DNA from: Schlesneria paludicola DSM 18645
GTDB taxonomy: Bacteria > Planctomycetota > Planctomycetia > Planctomycetales > Planctomycetaceae
NCBI RefSeq assembly: GCF_000255655.1
Contig: NZ_JH636434.1
Coordinates: forward strand, 2,461,253 to 2,525,252
Direction: 5' to 3'
Length of the DNA stretch: 64,000 nucleotides
This document shows, piece by piece, positions 55,984 through 64,000 of this stretch (within the stretch, counting starts at the first letter, position 1; every line of letters starts with the position of its first letter). The position numbers and the translations under genes are program-made. The notes beneath the pieces are model-generated. The model was not told the origin of the DNA, searched no databases, and saw only the letters and a program-made list of their open reading frames with translations.

Positions 55984-57168
55984 TCAACGCGTCGAGAGCG
56001 CTTCCTCAAACAGTTCCTCCAACCGCTTGATTGCCCGTTCTGGATTGAACATCTCAAGGACGTGCTCGCGCGCCGCTTCGGTTCGCAACCGAACTTCCGC
56101 GGGATGGTCCATTACGTCGGCGATCGCGGCCGCCATGGCCGCCACATCACCGGGGGGGACCAACGCCCCCAACCGACCGTGATCCAAAATCTCGGCAGGG
56201 CCGCTGGGGCAGTCGGTCGAGACGCAGGGAATTCTGCTGGCCACAGCCTCAACTAAGGCATTGGGCATGCCTTCGTACAGCGACGAAAGCACGAAGAGAT
56301 TTGCATGTCGGTAGTGAGCCACGGAATTGGCGACGAATCCTGCGAGCCTGACGTGATCCTGAAGCTGAAGAGTTTGAATCAAGCCGCGTAGTTCGGCTTC
56401 GCTTTCGCCTTTACCGAAGATGATCAGTTTGAGCGAACGCCCCTGGCGATGAACAAGCTCATCGATCGCTTGCACGAGATCGCGATGCCCTTTTTGTGGG
56501 TGCAGTCGCCCCGCGGTCACGACAAGAAACGGCACATTCTCTTGAACGGTGGGCACTGAATCGGTTTCGGTCACGATACCGGGCAGCATGTTGGTCGCGA
56601 CGCGAACCTGAGCCGGATCAAGCCGAAAGTACTCGATCATTCGTTCACGGAGTCCTGCGGAATTCGCCAAGACGATTTTCGCCGATTGATACGCACGCCG
56701 GGCAAACCACCACCACAGCGTTTTCGACCCGCGGGCGTGCAGTTCCAACTCAGGTTTCGGATCAACGACACAGCACGAAATCCGAGGCGTTGCCCGCAAC
56801 AGACAACCGCCAGCCGCATCCAGTGTGGCAAGATATGTCCGATCGTACACGAGGTCGATCTTCTGCTGGCGAAGGATGTGCGCCAAATGCCAGTATCGCA
56901 CGAATCGCGTCAGCTTCAGCTTCCGAAGCAGTTTTCGGCCGCCGCTTTCGGGTGTCTCATCCCAAAACGCAAAAATCGGGACATCCATGGGAACTTCGGG
57001 CAGAAGCTCACCCTGCTTCATCGCCAAATAGAGCATTGGTTCGAAACGTGCACGATCAAGCCGCTTGAGGATCTCGACGACCTGCCGTTCGGCACCGCCG
57101 CCCCCCATCGTGCCGATGACAAACAAGACTCGTGATCGCGGCAAAGGGGACATACAAAAATGGTCCAT
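55984..57168 (-). CDS. Glycosyltransferase family 4 protein
   Basis: This 394-residue GT-B fold enzyme has the N-terminal glycine-rich FVIGTMGGGGAERQV pattern, the mid-region FLVVTAGRLHPQKGH, and the nucleotide-sugar E-x7-E type motif in SSLYEGMPNALVEAVASRI. GT4 enzymes transfer a sugar from a nucleotide donor to glycan or lipid acceptors. Start candidates are ATG at 57168 and an internal ATG at 57153; neither has a strong ribosome-binding site. It is followed by the dienelactone hydrolase gene on the same strand with a gap of about 110 bases. Confidence 0.9.
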   Translation of the reverse strand: MDHFCMSPLPRSRVLFVIGTMGGGGAERQVVEILKRLDRARFEPMLYLAMKQGELLPEVPMDVPIFAFWDETPESGGRKLLRKLKLTRFVRYWHLAHILRQQKIDLVYDRTYLATLDAAGGCLLRATPRISCCVVDPKPELELHARGSKTLWWWFARRAYQSAKIVLANSAGLRERMIEYFRLDPAQVRVATNMLPGIVTETDSVPTVQENVPFLVVTAGRLHPQKGHRDLVQAIDELVHRQGRSLKLIIFGKGESEAELRGLIQTLQLQDHVRLAGFVANSVAHYRHANLFVLSSLYEGMPNALVEAVASRIPCVSTDCPSGPAEILDHGRLGALVPPGDVAAMAAAIADVMDHPAEVRLRTEAAREHVLEMFNPERAIKRLEELFEEALSTR

Positions 57169-57229
57169 TCGAACTGAGAATCAATGACGAACACGGACTT
57201 CGTGCGACTCGTGACGATATGAAACGGAT

Positions 57230-58240
57230 TCATTGATTCAACGGGTGGGTCCATCCGATCGGCGGCAGCGGTTGAATTGTCCCATCCGCAAATTTCAGCT
57301 GACATTGGTCACCACGACAGATCTCTCCAATCTTCGTCACGGCCGTTTGGCATTGCCAGTCTCGTAGCAACTTGCGACCGTCCTCTGGAGAGACGCTAAA
57401 GAGCAATTCGAAATCTTCTCCGTCACTCAGGCCGCGGAACAGGGGCGCTGGCGTCAAGAAGTCAGGCACCTTAGCATTCTCGATATCGAATGATTTTTGA
57501 GCCTGGACGGAGCCCGCCCCACTGACTTCATCTCGTCGATGCGCATTGCGAACCGCATCGGTCAGCGGGATCTCAGAGGCGTCCAAGACCGCCCCCACCT
57601 GGCTGGCCTTGAGGATATGATGCAAGTCGGCGGCCAGTCCGTCACTGATATCAATCATCGCATGGATTTCCACCAAACTTGCCAGTTGCCGCACTTCATG
57701 CACGCGAGGCGTAAACGTCAAATGTCGTCCGGACGGTAAGCTACCCCCCAATGCTCCCGTCACAAATAGCCAGTCGCCCGGCTTCGCACCTTGACGGCAA
57801 ACGGGAACAGGCCCCAAAGGTTCACCCATCACAGTCACGCTGATGACCAGCGGCCCAGTCCAACTGTTGGTGTCGCCGCCAGCCACGACGACATCGAATT
57901 CGTTGGCCAGCTGCAACAGGCCCTCGTGAACCTCCTGAGCGAATGACATCCCCTCCGTTTTAGGGAGTGCCACGGAAACAAAGGCGACCGTGGGTCGCCC
58001 CGCCATCGCAGCGATATCGCTGAGATTGACGGCCAGCGCCTTTCGCCCTGCCAGACGTGGCGTCGCGGGAGGAAAGGTGAAATGAGTCCCCTCCATCAGC
58101 ATATCGATCGCAACCAATGTGGCGCGATCGCCGGTCGGTTGCAGGCAGGCTGCGTCATCCCCAATCCCCAGACTGACCGGGGGGCGATCCGTAACACGCG
58201 ACCGAATCCAGTCAATCAATTGAAATTCAGGACGACTCAT
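57230..58240 (-). CDS. thiL: Thiamine-monophosphate kinase
   Basis: This 336-residue enzyme phosphorylates thiamine monophosphate to thiamine diphosphate. The N-terminal AIR-synthase-like PurM motif SLGIGDDAACLQP, VAIDMLMEGTHFTF, and later DVVVAGGDTN and MIDISDGLAADLHHIL are typical. The ATG at 58240 is chosen because the family starts there; the longer upstream frame gives 80 unrelated residues. It is divergent from the zinc-ribbon gene. Confidence 0.92.
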   Translation of the reverse strand: MSRPEFQLIDWIRSRVTDRPPVSLGIGDDAACLQPTGDRATLVAIDMLMEGTHFTFPPATPRLAGRKALAVNLSDIAAMAGRPTVAFVSVALPKTEGMSFAQEVHEGLLQLANEFDVVVAGGDTNSWTGPLVISVTVMGEPLGPVPVCRQGAKPGDWLFVTGALGGSLPSGRHLTFTPRVHEVRQLASLVEIHAMIDISDGLAADLHHILKASQVGAVLDASEIPLTDAVRNAHRRDEVSGAGSVQAQKSFDIENAKVPDFLTPAPLFRGLSDGEDFELLFSVSPEDGRKLLRDWQCQTAVTKIGEICRGDQCQLKFADGTIQPLPPIGWTHPLNQ

Positions 58241-58544
58241 GACAAGACCTGAGATTCTAAGCTGCCGTTCCGCGGGGCGTGGAACGGATAAATGCCGATT
58301 GTGGGAGCCCGACGACGAGGATTCCGCGCCATCTTTTCGTCGATCCGTGTCACGGACAAGGCCTTCGTCACTCGATTTGACCAGAAATATCGAGATGAAT
58401 TCGCCCGACGACACATTTGCTGATAGGATTAAGGGTCTCCAGTGGAGCCTCCAACCTTGCCAGCAGAGTGGCTGTGCCACGGGAGTTGAAGACGATCACC
58501 GGATTTGAAAACGATCAAAGTCACGAAAAGCAGGAGCGAGGGGC

Positions 58545-58841
58545 GTGCCCACCTACGATTATAAGTGTGATGCGTGTGATCACGTATGGGAAGAGTTTCA
58601 ATCGATTAAAGCGGCACCCACCAAGAAGTGTCCAAAATGCAATAAATCGAAAGCCCGCCGTCAGATCGGTGGCGGAGCCGGGCTGATTTTTCGAGGTTCA
58701 GGCTTCTATCTGACCGACTATCGCAGCGATTCATACAAGAAGGCTGCCGAAGCGGATAAGAAGGCGTCAGGTGGCGAATCGTCATCGAAACCAGACTCGG
58801 GATCGTCGCCGAAAAGCGATTCGGGCAAGAAATCGGACTAG
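58545..58841 (+). CDS. FmdB-type zinc ribbon protein
   Basis: This 98-residue protein has an N-terminal FmdB/CxxC-CxxC zinc ribbon: MPTYDYKCDACDHVWEEFQS, then KKCPKCNKSKARRQIGG. The two CXXC pairs would bind one zinc ion. The C-terminal half is low-complexity, rich in Ser, Lys, Asp and Gly. The initiation codon is GTG with AGGAG upstream. The family is a putative regulatory protein of unknown role. Confidence 0.88.
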   Translation: MPTYDYKCDACDHVWEEFQSIKAAPTKKCPKCNKSKARRQIGGGAGLIFRGSGFYLTDYRSDSYKKAAEADKKASGGESSSKPDSGSSPKSDSGKKSD

Positions 58842-58903
58842 CGCCTTGTCACGTTTGAAAACAGGGATTTCCTCGTCCCCAAGCTACCGTTTTTGAGCTT
58901 CCT

Positions 58904-58928
58904 CGTTACCAAGCACCGCTTGGTAACG
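58904..58928. repeat. Perfect hairpin repeat (REP-like)
   Basis: An 11-bp perfect inverted repeat (cgttaccaagc with gcttggtaacg) has a 3-base loop, in the zinc-ribbon/yacG intergenic region. A related cluster (cctcgtccccaagctaccg) lies just before it. The form is typical of interspersed hairpin repeats. Confidence 0.5.
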
Positions 58929-59104
58929 CCTCGTGCGGTCTCGGTTTCAGAAAAGCGGGAAGGCAGCTGGAGCAAACTTCTGGGTGTACGAAGCGTTACC
59001 GAGCGGACGCATTGTAGCGAGAAAACCTGGTCGCGAGGAAAACACTTCCACGCCATCGCGGCCGACACCAACACCAGAGCGTCTTAGAGCCAAGGAAATT
59101 GAAC

Positions 59105-59329
59105 ATGGTTCGATTGCCTGAATGTCCGATTTGTCAAAAACCAGTGTCGCCCGCCGTCGATTCGGGCGTGAGTTATGCGCCGTTTTGCAGCCGCCGCTGT
59201 AAGGAAGTGGATCTGGCCCGCTGGTGCGACGGCCGATATGCGATCGTCGAAACCCTGACAGGTCCTCGTCTCGCCGAAGCAATGGTCGACGAGCCCGATG
59301 CGGAGCTGGACGAGTACTGCGAGGAATAG
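59105..59329 (+). CDS. yacG: DNA gyrase inhibitor YacG
   Basis: This 74-residue zinc-binding protein has the YacG four-Cys pattern: PECPICQKPV and then FCSRRCKEVDLARWCDG. It binds one zinc ion and is known in E. coli to inhibit gyrase. The C-terminal tail is acidic. The ATG at 59105 has AAGGA eight bases away; a TTG two codons earlier is less likely. No coaE gene is adjacent. Confidence 0.85.
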   Translation: MVRLPECPICQKPVSPAVDSGVSYAPFCSRRCKEVDLARWCDGRYAIVETLTGPRLAEAMVDEPDAELDEYCEE

Positions 59330-61007
59330 TTCAGGCGCGTACCGATGCAACTCGCCCCATTCACATGCCGATTCGAGCGTGAAAGCCTACTAATATCCGT
59401 GTATGCGTGGCGCAACGGTTCCATTGCCGTTTTCTTTTCTGGATTGTCAAAGACCAGGCCCAATAAAAATTTGATCGCCTTGATCGATTTGTTTCGTATT
59501 ATCTTATTTGACAACAACTTAAGTGTGCTCAACCCGATTCAACCAAGATGAGCGAATTGGGCATCTTGAGCAACATGCTTGCTCCACCGCTTTCGTGTGA
59601 GGGGCGGATTCGTTGCGAAAACGCGACCGCGTGCAAAGCCGCAGGGCACGTTCCATCGAGAGGACATCCGTGCTGCGCGTGATGGAGAACACGATTGGAA
59701 GCTCCCTTCGATCAATGCCCCGGCGTGGGGTTGAACTTCGCACTCAACGCAAATCCGCAAATTGATCGCCTCATCGCCACCGACCACGCGTGTTGATCAT
59801 TCACATGAAGCGAACACGGATTGATCTTACGATCCCCGCCAATCGTGTCAGGACCAATTCGGTCCAATCTTCCAAACGTTTAGAAGACTCGTCGGAAATC
59901 AGAATCGCTCCGGCCAACAATGCGAAATGCCCCTCGCTTTGGGGCCTACTCGGAGAGATGTAAAACGGGCTATTGCCGCGACAACTGCACCAGGTTTCCA
60001 ATCGCGCGGGAATTGACTCAATTGTCCCGACTGCGGAAGTTCAGCAACTGAGACTCAAGTGCGGGAACAGGTCCGCACATTCCTCGTCAGTAGACTTGTC
60101 CGCGTTTTTCAATCCACTCGTGTGCAGGGGAGTTTAATCATGTCACCTTCTCCCGAAGTACGGCAGTGTGTTTGGCTGTCAGAGAGACACTGAGCCGTCG
60201 GCTTGCAGAGTCGGGACACACCGGATCATCGACGCGATTCTGGCCGTTCGTCTCGCCGGTGGTGTTCCTGTTGGCAACCACGAACGCGGTCCTTGCATGG
60301 GCGACACGTCGGCCCCGCTCAGGCGTGGTGGCAATTCGCCTCGACCGTGTTCATTCTCGAAAGCGTGGCGACCTACCCAACTTTGCTCCAACGATGTTCG
60401 GGCACATGCACCGCGCCGACTACGACTGATCGCGGCGCCCCCCGGTGACTGGCAGCTGTGAGATGAATTTCAAGGAGCCTCGAACTCGGGGATACGTACG
60501 TATTTTGCTTGAGACAGGACCCTCCAGACATTCGGACATTCTCGAAGCCGTTCACAACAAGTACCCATGAATTTCAGGCAATTGACTGCGACACTACTTG
60601 ACTTTCATACAAACAGATTCCGATCAATTGTAATATTCGTAGAAATAGGATCGAGAAGTGATTGCTCCAACCTTGCCCACAATCTGTGCGCAATGAACTC
60701 TCAATGCATCGTCAGCCCGGATGTGCGACGGAATGCCGTGAGCCACAACCGGACTTTCCGTGACGAGTTGGCTCTCACGGCTCGCCATGCAACACGCCAC
60801 TTTCAAGCAAGAGTGTCCAACAACAAACGTTCGGCCCGAGGACGGCTTCGATGCATCCAAAGAGGCATCGAAGCGCCTGCGTTCTGGTTTGATTCCGACC
60901 TTTAACAACCAGCCCATCCTTCAGAATCCAATGACGCAACGAAGCCGTTTTACGTACCAGCCAATTCCTGAAATCTTCTCCTGAGAATCAATTAAACCAA
61001 AGGCACA
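59330..61007. other. Gene-poor region beside the IS-disrupted gene
   Basis: About 1.7 kb without a convincing gene. The open frames in it lack ribosome-binding sites, family patterns and coding-like composition. It contains the hairpin at 60845-60874. It may be decayed DNA near the mobile element. Confidence 0.4.
60845..60874. repeat. Perfect 10-bp inverted repeat
   Basis: gcttcgatgc and gcatcgaagc form a perfect stem around a 10-base loop, in the gene-poor stretch. No T run follows. Confidence 0.45.
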
Positions 61008-63572
61008 TCATTGCCTCGGAATCACTGGATTCACAGCGTCCAGTTCGACAGCATGGCGGCGCGCTTCCTCAGATGCTTCTTGCATATCAGATAGTTTGCA
61101 ATTGATTGCCAAATTGGCCCAACTCGTGGCAGACTGAGGAAATCGATCGCACATTCGTCGAAACACCTTAACAGCCTCGGCATATTGTTTCCGATTCCAA
61201 TATGCAACTCCGACGCGATTTAGGTGAAACGCTATAGATTCACTATCCGACGTCGCCAATTGATCCAACCATGCAGAATCTATTTCCTTCATTGAAATAA
61301 GATAGCTCGCAATGAGTTCAGGCGCCCCTGGCTGCTTGGTAAGACCATATTTCAGAAGCTCCGATACAATCTTGTCATTACTAAATCCTGAATAGAGCAT
61401 GATGAGATCATTTAATAAGGATGCTTCTGGATTCGCGCCCCGCAATCGCTCAAAATGCTCAATGAGGAAGGCTGGGTCAGTGGCACCAAGAATCGCTCGC
61501 GCCACCTTGCTTTGCCTCACTTCGTACAAATGACGCGCCGCTCGAAACTCCAACTGCAAATCACAATCCATATTTCGCCGTTTATCGCCGTAGGTATCAA
61601 CAAACGTTCGAAGCCCACCCTCGTCCAGAATCGTTCGTGTAAGAATAATACGAACAATATCAGAAGTCGAAAAATCACGAACAAGATCACTTTTTACAAC
61701 GGGTAAACTATCCACCAATTTTTGACACCGCTCCATCGCTGCGGCGTCGCGATTAAATGAATCATTGGACGCGAGCAATATGGTGTCACCACTGGAAATG
61801 CGAATGAGTCGTTGATGTGGAAACACTTCGCAGATCGTCTGCACGATCATCGCGTAGTCATCTGGTGTAAACGAGTATGTTTGTATCCATTGCGCAAAAA
61901 TCCCATGCGAATTGAGTTTTGCGCTAGCACTTTTATAGAACTCCGCAGTGAACAGATTTGCGACACCGGCAATCCACGGATTGGATGGCTCAGAGAGAAT
62001 AATATCGAAACGCTCTCGAGATCCTTGAACAAATGCCCGGGCGTCGTCATACACGATCTTGAGTTGCTTTGAACTCTCCGCCGAGTGATTGATTTGCGAA
62101 AAAAAGTGAGAAGCAGAAACAATCGCAGGCTCTATCTCGCAACACGTGACCCTGGTGTTTGGAAAAAGCAGACTCGCACCAGAAGTTGTGCCTGTGCCGT
62201 ACCCAATGACAAGAACATTCTTTGCATCTGGATTAAAAAAACGAGGTAAGTAAGCCAGCCCCGCTTGCATTGACAAGTCAACGGACGTCCCGCCATCAAT
62301 TTTGCCATTCACGCGAAAAGAAACGGCGCCCGCATTCTTCGTAACCAACACATTGCACGCCATGCCTTCTTTAAACCACAACACTTCGTCGTTGATTTGA
62401 TCTAGACTCCGATATCCATATAGGAACTGCCCCATATTGATGCGACGAGGATCATCAGCCTGCACCAGCACCAGACCAATCAACGCACCCGCAACGGACT
62501 GCAGAATGATCAACTTCCTGGTGGGGACACTTATCAGTGCGCACAATTGCCCAATAAGCAAGTAGAGCCCAACGGCAACAAGGAGTGACGTACGAGTTCC
62601 GACAGCCGGAACGAGCCAAGTCGAGGCCAAAAGTGCCCCGAACACCGTTCCTGCAGTATTTGCAGCATAAACACTCCCAACGGCCCCGACAGAATCTCGC
62701 TTGGATATCACTGAAAGATGGACAAGAATCGGAAACAGAACCCCCATAGCCATTGCCGGCAGAAATTCCACCAAGGCGCTCGCCGCGACGCAGACAAATG
62801 CGTTCACCCCAAAATGAGCGCGAAGTGGAACAGCCACAGCCGCAAAATCCGCGGCAAACGGTAGCCCCAAAAACCCCAACAATGATGCAGCGGCCAGACA
62901 TGTGACAACATTGGCAAGAATGACACTCGCGTCGCGTCGCCTGAATGGAAGATGCTCGAACAACAGACTACCGCAGCCAATCCCCACCAGGATAACAACC
63001 AACATCGCAGAGAACGAGTAAGTTGAGCTTCCGAGAATCAGCGATAACTGGCGGCTCCACACTGTCTGCAAAATCAGTGCGGCGCAGCCCGTCACTACGG
63101 CAATCGCATAGATCACATACGTTGGCGGCACCGCGCTGGTGGAAAGCAGTTCATGGGAAGGCCATTGAAGTGGACTGGATTGGTTCGCAGAAGCATCCGT
63201 CGGAGAACAACGTGCCTTGATGTACACACTGCGTGCAGTGATGATAGCCAACAAGCCAACGACGCAGTTCGTAAAAGCTGTAACAATGTTTGTCTGCGTA
63301 ACACCGATCCCGGGAAGCAACTGAAAACCCACGGTATAAGCCCCAGCTGCTGCTCCAAGAGTGTTCACGCCGTAAAGGCGAGCACTTGCCACAGCTAAAT
63401 CATCGCTGGCGATGCGGCATCGCACCAAGAGAGGTAGCGTGGCTCCCATAAGAATACATGGCGGGCCAATGATCGCAAACGTTATCAGGCACCTCACGAC
63501 AGAGTAGACGGCGGGCGTCTCGCGCAGCGTGGAATAGAATTGCACGGCGAGTTGCCAGACAAACGTTGTCAA
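61008..63572 (-). CDS. Membrane-bound spermidine-synthase-like protein, 5'-truncated
   Basis: The open frame of 854 residues has no plausible native start: it begins with a TTG that appears to lie inside the IS end. The first about 400 residues are polytopic membrane helices (CILMGATLPLLVRC is a family-typical run). The middle (about 430-650) is a spermidine-synthase-like methyltransferase fold: VLVIGYGTGTTSG, VTCCEIEPAIV, and IILSEPSNPWIAGVANLF. The C-terminus carries TPR-like helices (RKQYAEAVKVFRRMCDRFPQ). Related proteins normally start with roughly two further helices that are missing here. Codon use is more AT-rich than its neighbours, suggesting acquired DNA. Activity is unlikely if the start is gone. 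Confidence 0.75.
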   Translation of the reverse strand: MTTFVWQLAVQFYSTLRETPAVYSVVRCLITFAIIGPPCILMGATLPLLVRCRIASDDLAVASARLYGVNTLGAAAGAYTVGFQLLPGIGVTQTNIVTAFTNCVVGLLAIITARSVYIKARCSPTDASANQSSPLQWPSHELLSTSAVPPTYVIYAIAVVTGCAALILQTVWSRQLSLILGSSTYSFSAMLVVILVGIGCGSLLFEHLPFRRRDASVILANVVTCLAAASLLGFLGLPFAADFAAVAVPLRAHFGVNAFVCVAASALVEFLPAMAMGVLFPILVHLSVISKRDSVGAVGSVYAANTAGTVFGALLASTWLVPAVGTRTSLLVAVGLYLLIGQLCALISVPTRKLIILQSVAGALIGLVLVQADDPRRINMGQFLYGYRSLDQINDEVLWFKEGMACNVLVTKNAGAVSFRVNGKIDGGTSVDLSMQAGLAYLPRFFNPDAKNVLVIGYGTGTTSGASLLFPNTRVTCCEIEPAIVSASHFFSQINHSAESSKQLKIVYDDARAFVQGSRERFDIILSEPSNPWIAGVANLFTAEFYKSASAKLNSHGIFAQWIQTYSFTPDDYAMIVQTICEVFPHQRLIRISSGDTILLASNDSFNRDAAAMERCQKLVDSLPVVKSDLVRDFSTSDIVRIILTRTILDEGGLRTFVDTYGDKRRNMDCDLQLEFRAARHLYEVRQSKVARAILGATDPAFLIEHFERLRGANPEASLLNDLIMLYSGFSNDKIVSELLKYGLTKQPGAPELIASYLISMKEIDSAWLDQLATSDSESIAFHLNRVGVAYWNRKQYAEAVKVFRRMCDRFPQSATSWANLAINCKLSDMQEASEEARRHAVELDAVNPVIPRQ

Positions 63573-64000
63573 TTGGCGCTTGAAACAGTACCACTCGTTT
63601 GCACTTCAAACGGTACCATTTATCGGTTGATGTCTTTAATGGTACTGTTTGCCCTTCTATTCTTCGGCTTTGGACCCGGTGGGCGCTTTGGTATCGTTTG
63701 AACTTTTTTTCGATTTCTCTAAACGATAACTCTTGCCGGTGATTTGCACGACTTCCGCTCGATGCAGGAAGCGATCCAAGATGGCAGTTGCGCTGGGAAC
63801 GTCGCCGATCAATTGGCCCCAATCGTCCAAGGGTCTGTTGCTGGTCATCATCGTGGAGCGAAGCTCGTGTCGCCGCATGATGATCTCGAACAGGTACTCA
63901 CCTGATCGCTTGGGTAACTGCTTCATCCCCATGTCGTCGACGATCAGCAGATCCGGCTTGAGGTATCGCTGAAGGATCTTCTCGTGGCCTTCCATCGCCT
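63567..64000 (-). mobile_element. IS21-family insertion sequence, partial at the right window edge
   Basis: The left end probably begins near 63567 (tgtcaattggcgcttgaaac), just where the membrane gene loses its 5' end. Three related motifs (cagtaccact at 63586, cggtaccatt at 63611 and the inverted aatggtactg at 63638) lie in the first 85 bases, like the multiple terminal repeats of IS21 elements. An istB-like gene follows, and the rest of the element, with istA expected, lies outside the window. Confidence 0.65.
63657..64000 (-). CDS. istB: IstB-like transposition helper ATPase, partial
   Basis: Only the C-terminal part is present, about 113 residues; the frame continues past the right edge. 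It shows Walker B in PDLLIVDDMGMKQL and the IstB-typical run RHELRSTMMTSNRPLDDW and GDVPSATAILDRFLHRAEV. IstB is the AAA+ helper of the IS21 transposase IstA. The C-terminal tail is Lys/Ser-rich. The stop is about 90 bases from the element end, as in IS21 elements where istB follows istA. Confidence 0.85.
   Translation of the reverse strand, partial: AMEGHEKILQRYLKPDLLIVDDMGMKQLPKRSGEYLFEIIMRRHELRSTMMTSNRPLDDWGQLIGDVPSATAILDRFLHRAEVVQITGKSYRLEKSKKSSNDTKAPTGSKAEE

Noticed and set aside
60166..60429. Open frame of 87 codons in the gene-poor region
   Set aside because: No ribosome-binding site, no recognisable family and Arg/Thr-rich composition as in noncoding frames here.
1..64000. CRISPR arrays, rRNA genes and tRNA genes
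   Set aside because: No regularly spaced direct repeats of 24-40 bases and no rRNA or tRNA signatures were seen anywhere in the window.

Overview
This looks like a chromosomal segment of a planctomycete (Planctomycetota). That is an inference from gene content: a DUF1571 protein, an Hsp70 homologue of the large DUF3731-tailed kind, a BlaI regulator overlapping an M56 peptidase gene, ThuA-family and neutral-ceramidase-like secreted proteins, many predicted lipoproteins and long intergenic gaps. Base composition looks moderately GC-rich by eye. No rRNA, tRNA or CRISPR array was seen.

Layout. 1-2 kb: AI-2E-type permease with an extra C-terminal domain. 2-9.5 kb: a patchwork of small envelope or stress proteins (glycine-zipper protein, DUF1328 protein, serine protease, YflT-like protein, two tiny membrane proteins, two small soluble proteins) around an ABC exporter; three of the genes have good sigma-54-type -24/-12 elements upstream and several end in their own strong hairpin. 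9.7-15.2 kb: M56 peptidase fused to a Skp/OmpH-like region, its BlaI regulator with a concentric dyad operator, and a hybrid sensor kinase. 15.5-31 kb: metabolic and housekeeping genes (CocE-like hydrolase, DppD-DppF ABC fusion, RluA-type pseudouridine synthase, ThpR, MFS carrier, response regulator, HisH, PepA, Tam, a secreted esterase-like protein, Hsp70, SDR). 31-37 kb: ceramidase-like protein, a lipoprotein flavocytochrome with three C-terminal heme motifs, an aldo/keto reductase and a DUF1571 protein. 37-42 kb: panC, an Lgt-family gene, a gene for an extremely acidic protein, purine nucleoside phosphorylase and a ThuA protein.

42.5-48.7 kb is a complete phosphate module, pstS-pstC-pstA-pstB-phoU followed by a PhoB-type regulator, with a candidate PHO box before pstS and a large periplasmic insertion in PstA. 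48.8-59.3 kb: Pgi, nitroreductase, an unknown protein coupled to a YjbQ protein, a lipoprotein apparently built from five similar domains, dienelactone hydrolase, glycosyltransferase, ThiL, an FmdB-type zinc ribbon and YacG. 59.3-61 kb is a gene desert. 61-64 kb holds a membrane spermidine-synthase-like gene whose 5' end has been removed by an IS21-family element that runs off the right edge.

The most unusual items are the M56-Skp fusion with its operator, the sigma-54-linked small-protein cluster, the C-terminal-heme flavocytochrome, the five-repeat lipoprotein, the acidic protein and the enlarged PstA. None is a proven new system; all calls come from reading the sequence without database searches.
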